NCBI RefSeq assembly: GCF_040412085.2
Contig: NZ_CP115922.1
Span: 62,001-126,000, forward strand
DNA from: Vibrio sp. CB1-14
GTDB taxonomy: Bacteria > Pseudomonadota > Gammaproteobacteria > Enterobacterales > Vibrionaceae
Reading direction: 5' to 3'
DNA: 64,000 bases
Shown: in pieces, positions 37,771-46,752 of the stretch
Layout: the number at the start of each line of letters is the position of its first letter
How positions within the stretch are numbered: the first letter of the stretch is position 1
Translations under genes and position numbers: made by a program
Notes under the pieces: model-generated
The model's database searches: none
Seen by the model: only the letters and a program-made list of their open reading frames with translations
What the model was told of the DNA's origin: nothing

Positions 37771-38835
37771 ATGGGCAACAAGGTCAATACAACAAAAAAA
37801 CATACACTTCCAAAACAGTTCAAAAAAGCTCACAAGCTTGTTTTCTCCCAACAAGACCTCACGCAGCGTGAGGCAGACCTATTTGCGCTCATGATTGCGC
37901 ACATGAAGCCTGAGGACTGGGATAACAACAATACGCCGACGTATGAGTTTACCTCTACTCAGCTTGCTCGCTGGCTAAGTATTGAGCCTAAAGACTTAGC
38001 AAAGACACTAAAGCCTGTTGCCGACCGACTCACTAAGAAAAACATAGGTGTCCTTGTAGAAGACGAAACGAAAGCCATTCAGGAGTTTGATTTCATTTCT
38101 ATCTTCAAGCGTGTCACTTACAAAGACAGACTCCTTACTATGAAGCCAAACGACGAGCTCAAAGAGGCTTATATTGAATACAACAACAGCTACGCTCTGA
38201 TAACTACGCAAAGCTTCCTCAGTCTAAAGAAAGAGTACGCCAAGCGTCTTTACGAGATACTCTCTCGCTTCAAGGGGGGCGGTACGTATCTACAAACCTT
38301 TGAAATAGAAGATTTAAAAGGGCTATTTGGCCTTCATGATGCCAGTGGAAAAATAAAGTCCGGCAAGAGCTCTTTCGCAAACAATAGCGTCTTTATTGAC
38401 CGCTGTATCAAAGCTAGCATTAAAGGGATCAAAGAAGACTCAGAGACCAACCGCGAGATCATGTTCTTCGATTCAAAAGATGGTAAGACGCACGGGTATG
38501 AAGTGTATCGTGAAGGTCGCAAGCTCTCCAAGATCAAGTTCCTTTACCGTTGGGTAGAGAAAGAAGCGCCGGCGCACAATATCAACCTCGAAGATATGAA
38601 GCAGATCATTTCAACTCTGGAGCTAAAGCGCAAAGATGGTATCGAATTGAACATAGAGGAGCTTAAGAACCTAGCTCACTGCTACGCATCGCTCGGTGAA
38701 AATGAACGTGCAGGGAAAATTAAGCTAGCAATAAAACGCAGAGAGAAAGAAGAAGAGCAACGTGTGGAAATGGCACGTTCAATAGAAAGCTTTATAAACG
38801 AGATCAACAACATAGCAGTTGATGATGACTACTAG
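37771..38835 (+). CDS. RepB-family (Rep_3) replication initiator
   Basis: 354 residues; GAGAAGAG before ATG 37771. The N terminus reads K-A-H-K-L-V-F-S-Q-Q-D-L-T-Q-R-E-A-D-L-F-A-L-M, the start of the first winged-helix domain of Rep_3 initiators. The second winged helix follows (S-F-L-S-L-K-K-E-Y-A-K-R-L-Y-E-I-L-S-R). The last 80 residues are helical and charged. It binds the flanking iterons to start plasmid replication and limits copy number. It is flanked by iterons on both sides. Confidence 0.92.
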   Translation: MGNKVNTTKKHTLPKQFKKAHKLVFSQQDLTQREADLFALMIAHMKPEDWDNNNTPTYEFTSTQLARWLSIEPKDLAKTLKPVADRLTKKNIGVLVEDETKAIQEFDFISIFKRVTYKDRLLTMKPNDELKEAYIEYNNSYALITTQSFLSLKKEYAKRLYEILSRFKGGGTYLQTFEIEDLKGLFGLHDASGKIKSGKSSFANNSVFIDRCIKASIKGIKEDSETNREIMFFDSKDGKTHGYEVYREGRKLSKIKFLYRWVEKEAPAHNINLEDMKQIISTLELKRKDGIELNIEELKNLAHCYASLGENERAGKIKLAIKRREKEEEQRVEMARSIESFINEINNIAVDDDY

Positions 38836-38857
38836 CAAAAACAAAGAGATAGAGCAC

Positions 38858-39200
38858 TTATTCACAGTTAAAAATCTGGCTATAATTTTATCCAAGTCAA
38901 ACGGTCAACAAACACGGATAAAGTGTGTGATTAAATCGAGCTAGATGATCAGCGAACACGGATATACAGATCAATTCGAAGGATAGAGAGATCAACGATT
39001 CGGATAGAATGATCATAAGTTCGGATTAAGAGATCAAACCTACGGAAAATGTGTATCCAAAAACGCTAAATGCTGTTTTAAAACAAAAAGTTAGGAGGAT
39101 GCATAGATCTTATAGATCTACATAGTCTCAATACATTTAATAGTTATATTTATAGTTTCCTATAGTACCAGTAGATAACTATTAACTGATAAAAATGTAA
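38858..39200. other. candidate replication origin (DnaA box, iterons, AT-rich stretch)
   Basis: A DnaA box TTATTCACA (38858-38866) is followed by five iteron-like copies: strong copies at 38912 and 38956, weaker ones at about 38997, 39019 and 39040. After these lies an AT-rich segment (39060-39200) with several GATC sites (AGATCTTATAGATCT). DnaA box, iterons and an AT-rich unwinding zone in this order are the usual parts of an iteron-controlled oriV. Confidence 0.65.
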
Positions 39201-39208
39201 AATGAGTA

Positions 39209-40057
39209 CTATCGTAGCATCGGAAGCTTATCGATGACTTCATGAAATCCTGTGCTTGAGTAGATACCACACATAGTTTTAATTTGATCAAGTACGGTCA
39301 TACTGTCTAGATGCGGATGATTACGGCAATACTGGCTAAGTGCCTTTAAACCTATTTCAAGCGCATCAGGCAGGCATACAGGTACTGATTTATACGCTTC
39401 ATTTGGATTGGCTGCAGAATCCTTTGGTTGACCAAGTGTAATAAAGAGATGCGTCGTCTGGTGCTCTACGATGAAATATTTACCTTTGTCGTTAAACATT
39501 CCATGATTTGAAAACTTAATTTTGGTCAGGAGACCAAAACACACTCCAATAAACAACGGTAGCTCGTTACGAGTCAGTCGCAGCATTACACTTTCATGCC
39601 ATTTGTAAGAGCGACTTTGACCACTGCAAATTGAAGCTGCTTCGAGTCGAATAGTATGAAAAACAGCCCTATTACCTTCTCTATCCACAAGGTGCTTTTC
39701 TGAATCTTTCATGTGTTCGACACATTTAATATCAAGTGCGGCCTTAGACCCATGCACTTTATAACTGTGTGCTCCAATTACTGTATCCTCTCGCGATGAT
39801 TCATCGTTGGCAGGCTGCTGTCGATGGTCTGCATTGACAGAGGTGCTGTTGAAGCTCCTTGTGTTCGTCGGTACCGCCACATCGGTCACAGGTTTTGAAC
39901 CTGTAGTCTGCGTCGATACATTTGTACTCTGTGAAGTACTGGCGTTTCGACGTGGCCTTAGAGGTTGCTGCATGTGCCCTCCCCCACCTTGACTATTTAC
40001 ATTGGAATTAGCTTGAGATTCAACACGAGTTGGATCTGGACGTAGTGGTGTATTCAT
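39209..40057 (-). CDS. hypothetical plasmid protein with a low-complexity N terminus
   Basis: 282 residues from ATG 40057 (AGGAG nine bases upstream). The first 90 residues are Gln/Ser/Asn/Thr/Pro-rich and likely disordered. From about 95 a beta-rich domain follows (A-A-L-D-I-K-C-V-E, F-I-V-E-H, H-L-F-I-T-L-G), then a helical end. The mix could suit a nucleic-acid-binding or regulatory protein, but no family is recognised. It is divergent from the transfer operon. Confidence 0.6.
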   Translation of the reverse strand: MNTPLRPDPTRVESQANSNVNSQGGGGHMQQPLRPRRNASTSQSTNVSTQTTGSKPVTDVAVPTNTRSFNSTSVNADHRQQPANDESSREDTVIGAHSYKVHGSKAALDIKCVEHMKDSEKHLVDREGNRAVFHTIRLEAASICSGQSRSYKWHESVMLRLTRNELPLFIGVCFGLLTKIKFSNHGMFNDKGKYFIVEHQTTHLFITLGQPKDSAANPNEAYKSVPVCLPDALEIGLKALSQYCRNHPHLDSMTVLDQIKTMCGIYSSTGFHEVIDKLPMLR

Positions 40058-40144
40058 CACAATTTACTCCTGACTTATAGGCTACCAACCCAGTTTACTC
40101 CCGCTATGAAATCAAAAAGTCCGTCTACTGAGCATTCAATACGC

Positions 40145-40193
40145 CATTTGGGTCGCTTAATCAGGAAATGAGCTACATAAAGACGTCACACTA
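40145..40193 (+). promoter_or_regulatory. bipartite plasmid promoter element, copy F (transfer operon)
   Basis: GGGTCGCTTAAT (box 40155-40161), 24 nt, TCACACTA (40186-40193); ATG 40224 is 38 nt from the second box. It lies between divergent genes. Confidence 0.85.
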
Positions 40194-40223
40194 ACACCTA
40201 CGTTCATCAATGAGTCGAGAAGC

Positions 40224-40724
40224 ATGAAACTACAGTTCACAATGAGTTTCGTCCTAGCAGCTGGTGTATTCCTGACAATCGTTATCTATCTGACACAGCG
40301 ATTTGAAGTCAAAGTAACGGCATCAGCAATTGGATGTCTTCCTATTAGTTATGCAGTGATAGATAAAAACAACACAGAGCCTGTTAGAGAGCAACTGGTG
40401 TCAGTTCTTGCTTCCAATGCTGAACCACTATTTGCCGATGGTACTAACTTTCTAAAACTGGTTGCTGGGGTACCTGGAGACAGAGTAGTAGTGACTACAA
40501 AACAAGTGGTCGTATCGAACCAACACTATTCACGTGAATACAACATCGATGCATCTCGCATGCTCAGTTACTTAAAGTGGCCCCCTAAGAACATCGAACG
40601 TGACTTCACTGTTCAAGAAGGCGAGCTGTTTCTAATAGGCACCCTACCGCAAAGTTTTGATAGTCGTTATTGGGGAACTGCCAAAGAGACAAATGTGATG
40701 GGGGTTGGTTATGCGATTTTTTAG
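40224..40724 (+). CDS. S26-type conjugal transfer signal peptidase (TraF/TrhF-like)
   Basis: 166 residues. One N-terminal membrane segment (about 8-24) precedes the S26 fold. V-A-G-V-P-G-D-R-V with a preceding K (F-L-K) is the box carrying the catalytic lysine. The late A-K-E-T-N-V-M-G-V-G segment and Y-W-G fit the family's C-terminal box. The expected nucleophile segment (S-x-P in relatives) reads G-C-L-P here, so Ser may be replaced by Cys. Such enzymes mature pilin or relaxase proteins. It heads a transfer operon and overlaps the next gene by 14 bp. Confidence 0.8.
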   Translation: MKLQFTMSFVLAAGVFLTIVIYLTQRFEVKVTASAIGCLPISYAVIDKNNTEPVREQLVSVLASNAEPLFADGTNFLKLVAGVPGDRVVVTTKQVVVSNQHYSREYNIDASRMLSYLKWPPKNIERDFTVQEGELFLIGTLPQSFDSRYWGTAKETNVMGVGYAIF

Positions 40725-42189
40725 TAGCCTGACATGTCTTTTAATTGCAACTCAAGTGATGGCTAATCTCACCGAGCAAGATCTCAATAGCATTCAAGAA
40801 AGTAAGTCGCAAATATCGCAAGCTATGGAAGGTAAATCGAATATAGAAACGCAAGCGTTATTAGATCGCTCAAAAGAGATCTTGAATTCTGACAAGATGC
40901 GAAATGAGCTTATTGAATTAAAATCGCAGGCTCAGGAAATTAACGATCAGATGCTTGCGGAGAATCACAACCTTCTTCGAATCGACAATGATGGGCAGTC
41001 ATACATTGACTTCGAGCACTTAGAAAGCTTGCTTGGTTCAGAAGCTCGCTCCAAAGCAGAGGATGCACTAGCACCCTTTACACACTCTCCTACCCCCCTT
41101 GAGCAAAGTCTTAAGGCTGATGTAAGCAGAGGAACACCCAATCAAACACAGTCCTCAACTTTGTGGATTTTTGTCTCCTCCTCTATGAGCGAGCTTCAGC
41201 TAAAAAAAGCGTATGAAATGGCAGCGGAATGGGGTGCTCGAGTCATGTACAAAGGGCTAATTCCTGGTCATGACAATCTAAACAGCATGATTAAGTACGT
41301 AGCGACTGAGCAACTTAAACTTAATGAAATCAAGAAGAAAATTGAACAGGGAAGCACTCCATTCACGTCTATACCTGCTGAAACCAAAGGAGCGATCTAT
41401 CTAAACCCCCTGCCGTTTGATTCTTTCAATATCGACAGAGTTCCTGCACTTGTTTGGGAAACCAATCGCCCTACCGGGGAGAGTTTCACGGCCAAAGTAT
41501 ACGGATTAATCAATCCAAGTTACCTCATGGATAAAGCGGAACAAGCAATGCTAAAGGGGAACGAGTCGTCGCTGTTCCTTGGGGAGCTCGGTACTGTCGG
41601 AAAGATTGTGGAAAGGCACTGGATTGAGGAAGTTGCGGAAAGAACGGAACGAATTGACTGGGAAAAAGCACAAGAAGAAGCCGTTCAACGTCATTGGCGC
41701 ATCCGAACCTATATCGATCTCTCCTCTACAGATGTAGATAAGACGTTTCTATTTGACCCTTCAAAGGTTGTGGCAAGAGATGTAAAAGCTGTCGACGGTA
41801 CCGTACTTGCTCGTTCTGGCGAAAAGTACAACCCCATGCAACACATGCCAATGCATATGACCATTTACGTCTTTAATCCGAATGACACTGAAGAGATGGA
41901 GTTTGTTCGCCATTTAGTCATTTCTGAGTCTTTGGGTGAAATAATCCTCATGGCTACGACGTTAGACCCTGAGAGAGGCAAGGAACAACTCAAAGAAATA
42001 AACAATTACTTCAAAATACCGATGCGTCTTCTTACTGCCGACGTAAGAGACAGATTTGGAATTCAAGTTACACCTACCAAGTTGCAGACAACTGATTACG
42101 CGCGAATGAGGATCCAAGAGTATTCGAGGAGCACCGTTCGTTCGACCAATCAATTCAATCGTATACAACAGTCAACAAAATCGGAGTAA
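40711..42189 (+). CDS. TrbC-TraW fusion protein (TrhW-like) of F-type transfer system
   Basis: About 492 residues from ATG 40711; signal peptide at 1-16 (ending V-M-A). A helical stretch is followed by a TrbC domain (about 145-250: L-W-I-F-V-S-S-S-M, Y-K-G-L-I-P-G) and a TraW-like C terminus (about 350-470). In F these are two proteins; IncHI plasmids have the fused form. It acts in the periplasm in pilus assembly. Overlaps its upstream gene by 14 bp. Confidence 0.85.
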   Translation: MRFFSSLTCLLIATQVMANLTEQDLNSIQESKSQISQAMEGKSNIETQALLDRSKEILNSDKMRNELIELKSQAQEINDQMLAENHNLLRIDNDGQSYIDFEHLESLLGSEARSKAEDALAPFTHSPTPLEQSLKADVSRGTPNQTQSSTLWIFVSSSMSELQLKKAYEMAAEWGARVMYKGLIPGHDNLNSMIKYVATEQLKLNEIKKKIEQGSTPFTSIPAETKGAIYLNPLPFDSFNIDRVPALVWETNRPTGESFTAKVYGLINPSYLMDKAEQAMLKGNESSLFLGELGTVGKIVERHWIEEVAERTERIDWEKAQEEAVQRHWRIRTYIDLSSTDVDKTFLFDPSKVVARDVKAVDGTVLARSGEKYNPMQHMPMHMTIYVFNPNDTEEMEFVRHLVISESLGEIILMATTLDPERGKEQLKEINNYFKIPMRLLTADVRDRFGIQVTPTKLQTTDYARMRIQEYSRSTVRSTNQFNRIQQSTKSE

Positions 42190-42192
42190 GGT

Positions 42193-42336
42193 ATGAAAAC
42201 GATATTAATTTTAGTCGCAGGAATGATGATAGGTGTATGGTTAGCCGATTCTCATCCAGACTACGCTGACTACTTGCGATATATAACAAGCTTCGTTACT
42301 GAAAAGGCATCTGAGGTTGGAGCGGCAAGCCGATGA
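42193..42336 (+). CDS. 47-residue small membrane protein inside the transfer operon
   Basis: ATG 42193 lies 3 bp after the previous stop, with a GGAG-like ribosome site in the preceding TCGGAGTAAGGT. One hydrophobic segment (I-L-I-L-V-A-G-M-M-I-G-V-W-L) spans about 4-17. The TGA overlaps the ATG of the traU-like gene (ATGA), which strongly supports translation. Confidence 0.75.
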   Translation: MKTILILVAGMMIGVWLADSHPDYADYLRYITSFVTEKASEVGAASR

Positions 42337-43484
42337 TTCTCTTTAGAGCTTGTCTAATCGGCTGTATTGCGTTTTGTAGTGTCGTCTTCGCGTCATCGGC
42401 TACTGCCAATGATGGCGCTAGAAGCGCAGTGGCCGGAGACATGTGTCCGGATGCCAATGTACTGGCCGGAATTATCGACCAAGTATGTTGGTCCTGCTTG
42501 TTGCCGGTGAAAATCGCTGGTTTGGGTGATAGCCCCGAGGGTTCAGCGTCATCGAGTCCGTTTTGCGCATGCTTTGATGAGGATCTTGGTCTTCCCGAAG
42601 TTGGCATGCCAATTGGTTTTTTTCAGCCAGCTCGAATTGTGAGTTTCAGCGCAAAGCCGTACTGCATGCCATCATTTGGTTCTAGATTAAGTGACGATGT
42701 CACTTCTCTGGGCAATGCAGGGACGGCAGATACACAATCTGTTGATGATAAGTCTTTCTTTCACTATAAGTATTGGACTTATCCGCTAATGTCGATGATT
42801 CAGATGTTTACGAATGCCGACTGCAATAACACGTCTGCTACGACTCTCGATTTAATGTACTTCTCAGAAGTCGACCCACTATACAACTCAGATATGCTTG
42901 CTTTCCTTATGGCGCCTGAAAGCATTGTGTTCGCGAACGCAGTCGCACAGTCAATTTGCACCGCAGACTGCGCAACACTTATGGCTGGTGGAGAGATAGA
43001 ACAGAACTTTTTTTGTGCTGGTTGTGCAGGAAATCTGTACCCACTAACCGGAACGTCGACTACCTCTGACGACGACATGGTTCGGAATACGGAACTGCTC
43101 ACTACTCGCTTATTGGCGACCCTACATCGGAGGGGCCAGGCTTGGCTGACGATGGGTAATCACATGGTTAGCGGAAGTTGTGAAGTGCAGTATGCCCCTA
43201 CCCTACCAAAGACGCAGTACAGAAGTAGCATGCTTTTTCCAGTGCCCGAAGCGCAGAATACGCAGGTCAGTTTCGTAGATGGCGCAAACAGTAGTGTTGG
43301 TAGTGTTAATGAAGGCAATAGCGTTCAAGTTCCAAATTACCAAGATAACCGAGAAGTCTTTGATCAGAAGTGTTGCCATAAACTTGGGGAAACGACTTGG
43401 AAATGGGGATTGAATCGCACAAGACCAGGCAATGATGCCTTTGTATATCTATTGTACCAATGGAACGATTGTTGTCTTCGGTAG
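42333..43484 (+). CDS. traU: TraU/TrhU-like conjugal transfer protein
   Basis: 383 residues, with a signal peptide (ending A-S-S-A-T-A) and at least 20 cysteines, as in TraU. The start of the mature part (M-C-P-D-A ... C-W-S-C-L-L-P) and Y-W-T-Y-P-L-M are characteristic. TraU acts in the periplasm and is needed for DNA transfer after pilus contact. It is the last gene of the 40224-43484 operon. Confidence 0.9.
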   Translation: MILFRACLIGCIAFCSVVFASSATANDGARSAVAGDMCPDANVLAGIIDQVCWSCLLPVKIAGLGDSPEGSASSSPFCACFDEDLGLPEVGMPIGFFQPARIVSFSAKPYCMPSFGSRLSDDVTSLGNAGTADTQSVDDKSFFHYKYWTYPLMSMIQMFTNADCNNTSATTLDLMYFSEVDPLYNSDMLAFLMAPESIVFANAVAQSICTADCATLMAGGEIEQNFFCAGCAGNLYPLTGTSTTSDDDMVRNTELLTTRLLATLHRRGQAWLTMGNHMVSGSCEVQYAPTLPKTQYRSSMLFPVPEAQNTQVSFVDGANSSVGSVNEGNSVQVPNYQDNREVFDQKCCHKLGETTWKWGLNRTRPGNDAFVYLLYQWNDCCLR

Positions 43485-43495
43485 CGTTGCACTAA

Positions 43496-43543
43496 ATTTT
43501 GGTCGCTTAATTTGACGCTGCCATTACATGAAAAACTAGGATT
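43496..43543 (+). promoter_or_regulatory. bipartite plasmid promoter element, copy G
   Basis: TTGGTCGCTTAAT (box 43505-43511), 24 nt, CTAGGATT (43536-43543); ATG 43575 is 39 nt from the second box. Confidence 0.8.
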
Positions 43544-43574
43544 GTTGATGACGACTTTCACGCTAGAGGAAGAA

Positions 43575-43949
43575 ATGATGAAAGCGAGTAAATGGTACAC
43601 AGATAAGAAACTTCGCTATGGTGTCATTGCAGGCGTTTTCGCGTTTGCAACATACCACTTTTCGATACAGACAAATGACGATACTGGCTTCATTCAGCTC
43701 AAGCAAAAGTGCCAAGCACATGAATTCGAAGCCTGTGACGCGATGTTTGAAAGATATACCAAACTGAGAGCAGCAAGTAGGGTTCCAGGTATGCAAGATA
43801 GCGAACTCATTCAACTGCATAAAACGCTGGCGGTACAGGGGTACGATTACAGTATTGATGAGCTTACTGGCGGGCTGTTTCGTACACTACCAAGCGGCAA
43901 GTATGTAATAAATGAAAAAATCGACCTTTTGGACATCATGCTTAAGTAG
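43575..43949 (+). CDS. small membrane-anchored protein
   Basis: 124 residues from ATG 43575 (or 43578), chosen because AGAGGAAG is directly upstream and the promoter-to-start distance then matches the other copies. One hydrophobic segment near 16-32; the remainder is helical, with two cysteines (about 49 and 56). No family is recognised. Confidence 0.7.
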   Translation: MMKASKWYTDKKLRYGVIAGVFAFATYHFSIQTNDDTGFIQLKQKCQAHEFEACDAMFERYTKLRAASRVPGMQDSELIQLHKTLAVQGYDYSIDELTGGLFRTLPSGKYVINEKIDLLDIMLK

Positions 43950-43955
43950 TGCGCC

Positions 43956-44777
43956 CTAACTTCTTTGTGGGTCAATTGGTTCAAAAATGGCTCTCACTCT
44001 GGACTTAACGTTAGAGCGAAGATTTGAGACACATGGTGCGCTGGTATCAAACAACTCAGCGAGCTCCAGAGATGTATAAAACTTGTCCAGTAGACCCGCA
44101 TCATTCAAATAGATGACTTTTTCTTTTGGTGGCATAGCATTAAATGCGTGCTCTACTTGCTTGCACGCTCTAATTACGTCAATAGATAGGTCATACATAG
44201 GAGACTCATGTCCGGTTTCTTCATGTTGTTCGGTCTCTGACTTAAACATACTAGACTGTTTGTATCCAAGCTTCATCAAGCTAGTTTTTTTGGCAACCAA
44301 AGATGTATATAAGTAGTGTTCTAGTGCTTTACCAAAACATGGCTTGTACTTCTGAATTTTAGAATGCAGCATTAAATATCCTTCGCTTTGCAATTCATTG
44401 AAACTCAGTTCACCGTCGGAGTAACTCCTGAGCGTCACATAACTTGTCTGTTGGTTAATCGTATTCAACTGCTTTGCAATGGAGTTTAGTGTGGTTACTG
44501 CTGCAACTAATAGGTGTCGCTGAACGGATTCTGTTGGTATCAGAGTAAAAACAAAAAACGGTGTTGGCTCTAATTCGATAAGATCTTCAATCGTTCTGCA
44601 GCGCAAAACGCGAGACTGTATCTCATCAAGCGTCCAGCATTTGTTAAGCGCTTGCTTGGCAATGTTCGGAAATTGAATGCGCGCTTTAGCACTCGACAGA
44701 ATGCTTAACTTTCTAGAAGCTTTTTTCAACGCTACGTAGCTCTCTTGATAGAGCTGTTCAATCAATTCATCGTTCAT
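43956..44777 (-). CDS. divergent sigma-70-family-like protein
   Basis: 273 residues. The central block (N-E-L-Q-S-E-G-Y-L-M-L-H-S-K-I-Q-K-Y-K-P, about 126-145) matches the pattern of sigma region 2 (D-L-x-Q-E-G-x-x-G-L-x-x-A-x-x-K-F-D-P). The C terminus (about 215-265) reads like region 4: A-M-P-P-K-E-K-V-I-Y-L, a gap, then a helix-turn-helix (T-S-L-E-L-A-E-L-F-D-T-S-A-P-C-V-S-N). AAAGGA precedes the ATG. It is divergent from PIN-PhoH, with promoter element copy H between them. It could be the factor that reads the nine plasmid promoter elements (inference). Confidence 0.65.
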   Translation of the reverse strand: MNDELIEQLYQESYVALKKASRKLSILSSAKARIQFPNIAKQALNKCWTLDEIQSRVLRCRTIEDLIELEPTPFFVFTLIPTESVQRHLLVAAVTTLNSIAKQLNTINQQTSYVTLRSYSDGELSFNELQSEGYLMLHSKIQKYKPCFGKALEHYLYTSLVAKKTSLMKLGYKQSSMFKSETEQHEETGHESPMYDLSIDVIRACKQVEHAFNAMPPKEKVIYLNDAGLLDKFYTSLELAELFDTSAPCVSNLRSNVKSRVRAIFEPIDPQRS

Positions 44778-44853
44778 GTCTGTCGATCCTTTTCATCTCG
44801 CTACAGACTCACAGTAACCCTACCCCACTAGATTGAAGTCCCTAAGTAGGGCT

Positions 44854-44900
44854 TTTTGGCTGCTTAATTGGATTTTATCAATCTCTAACTAGCTAGGCTT
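44854..44900 (+). promoter_or_regulatory. bipartite plasmid promoter element, copy H
   Basis: TTGGCTGCTTAAT (box 44862-44868), 24 nt, CTAGGCTT (44893-44900); ATG 44931 is 38 nt from the second box. It lies between the divergent sigma-like gene and PIN-PhoH gene. Confidence 0.85.
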
Positions 44901-44930
44901 CTAACAGGCAATCGAAGTTAGGATGCAGTT

Positions 44931-46277
44931 ATGGCGCGATATTTCTTGGATACAAACGTACTTATTTCCAATCCACATGCATTGATGAACTTTCAGGAAC
45001 ATCACGTTTACATTTCGATGAGGGTGACGAAAGAACTCGATGGGTTGAAAGGTTCAACTCGTTCATGTGCGGTAGACGCTAGACATGCCATTAGGGTGAT
45101 TGAGTCAATCATAAAAGATGCCTCACATGAGGGTATTCAATCAGGTATTAATCTTCCAAATGGATACGATGGAAAACTCTCTATTGTTCCTGATGCAATT
45201 CTATCCGATGACTCTCGTGCGGATGATGTCATTATTGCAACGGTGCTTGAGCAACAAGAAAAGCTTGGCGACATAGTACTCGTCACCAATGACATCCATA
45301 TGCGATTGCAGGCCAAGGCTTCAGGAGTGGAACAGGTTGAAAGTTTCCGTACTGATAATATCGAATCGGAAGAGGTCATTGAAGGTAAAGGGTATTTGAA
45401 GCTCAGCGGAGATATCTGGGATTACATTGAGTCAACCTCGACAATACATGCTGATTTGGAACAGGTATATGACGTATGTTTAGACCCTTGCATGCACGAT
45501 TGTCTATCTAGCATCCATCCTGGTATGTACATTTTGGGAGAGAGCGATGCCATTGCAAGGGTGATAGAGTGCGATGGAAAATCGATGAAGTTTGTCCTTA
45601 AAAGCAAAGTCAGCTTAATGAAAGCTGATGTCTTTGGAATCACTCCACAGTCATTCCAGCAAGCTCTGGCCATTGACGCCCTACTCGACCCAAGCATAGA
45701 TATCGTGATTATTACCGGCGCTGCTGGCACAGGGAAAACGCTCCTGACTTGCGCTGCTAGCCTAGAGCAATCCTTTAGTACAAAACGATACAGCCAAGTC
45801 ATCGTCACTCGTTCTGCTGTTGATATTGAGCGTATCGGATACCTTCCCGGAAACGAGAGCGTAAAAATGTCTTCCTATATGGCGGGATTTGAAGACTCAC
45901 TTGATTTTTTGGTGGAGCAAGATGTGTCTCCCCATAGCTCAAAAAACTACATCAAAGATAAGTGCATGGTGACTTACAAAAGTCTTAACTATCTGCGTGG
46001 ATCTTCAATCTCAAACTCATTCATTGTTTGTGATGAGATGCAAAATACTACTCGCAATAAAGCTAAGGCGGTACTCACTCGAGTCTCAAAAGATTCGAAG
46101 ATGGTAGTTATGGGGAATCTCGACCCTTCGCAAATAGACGATGACTACATTACGCCTATGAACTCAGGTTTGAGCCGAATAGTGGAGATCTACGCACAGT
46201 ATTCGAATGCCGTACATATTCAACTTGAAGGAACGTTGCGTGGTAGCGTTGCTGAGATCGCTGAAAGGGAGTTGTAG
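44931..46277 (+). CDS. PIN domain-PhoH ATPase fusion
   Basis: 448 residues. An N-terminal PIN ribonuclease domain (Y-F-L-D-T-N-V-L near 4-11; D-D-V-I-I-A-T and V-T-N-D carry later acidic residues) is followed by a PhoH helicase-like ATPase with Walker A T-G-A-A-G-T-G-K-T-L (about 262-271) and Walker B F-I-V-C-D-E-M-Q-N. Members are linked to RNA unwinding and cleavage. First gene of a long run of small plasmid genes. Confidence 0.88.
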   Translation: MARYFLDTNVLISNPHALMNFQEHHVYISMRVTKELDGLKGSTRSCAVDARHAIRVIESIIKDASHEGIQSGINLPNGYDGKLSIVPDAILSDDSRADDVIIATVLEQQEKLGDIVLVTNDIHMRLQAKASGVEQVESFRTDNIESEEVIEGKGYLKLSGDIWDYIESTSTIHADLEQVYDVCLDPCMHDCLSSIHPGMYILGESDAIARVIECDGKSMKFVLKSKVSLMKADVFGITPQSFQQALAIDALLDPSIDIVIITGAAGTGKTLLTCAASLEQSFSTKRYSQVIVTRSAVDIERIGYLPGNESVKMSSYMAGFEDSLDFLVEQDVSPHSSKNYIKDKCMVTYKSLNYLRGSSISNSFIVCDEMQNTTRNKAKAVLTRVSKDSKMVVMGNLDPSQIDDDYITPMNSGLSRIVEIYAQYSNAVHIQLEGTLRGSVAEIAEREL

Positions 46278-46280
46278 TTT

Positions 46281-46634
46281 ATGTCTCTCTTGTCAGTAAA
46301 GATAAACGAAGTGACCAAGTTGGATGATGCTGACATACATTACTTTCAACAAAAGAATCTCGATTTGGATCACTTAGTGAAACTAATGAGTCCCCCTGAA
46401 CGACTCACAAAAGCAGAGTGGATAGCACTTTTTGAACGACTAGCCCCAAATCGATTTGATGCAAGTTGTGATAGAGAGGCGCTGGTGGATGAGCGTCAAG
46501 CGGCTCAACTTTCAATCTTCAGCGCTAAGCAGAAAACGATTCTCGTTATGGTTGCCCAGTTCTATCACGCCATATCAGATGAACAGAAAAAGCTATTTGA
46601 GGCTGAACTTCTTACATGTATTACCAATGGGTAA
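46281..46634 (+). CDS. hypothetical protein, 117 residues
   Basis: Starts 3 bp after the PIN-PhoH stop, so probably coupled to it. Charged, helical, soluble. No family is recognised. Confidence 0.65.
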   Translation: MSLLSVKINEVTKLDDADIHYFQQKNLDLDHLVKLMSPPERLTKAEWIALFERLAPNRFDASCDREALVDERQAAQLSIFSAKQKTILVMVAQFYHAISDEQKKLFEAELLTCITNG

Positions 46635-46752
46635 ATTGGACTGGTGCTTTGCACTATACAATTTCCCGACCAGTTTTCGCGCTGCCAACGCGAACGCTTT
46701 TGAAAGAAAGTGCCACCCCTCTTTTTATGAGAGATAACAAGGAGGTCATCCA

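Noticed and set aside
36694..39058. CRISPR array
   Set aside because: The repeats are about 20 bp, variable in the second half, irregularly spaced and flank a rep gene. They are iterons.
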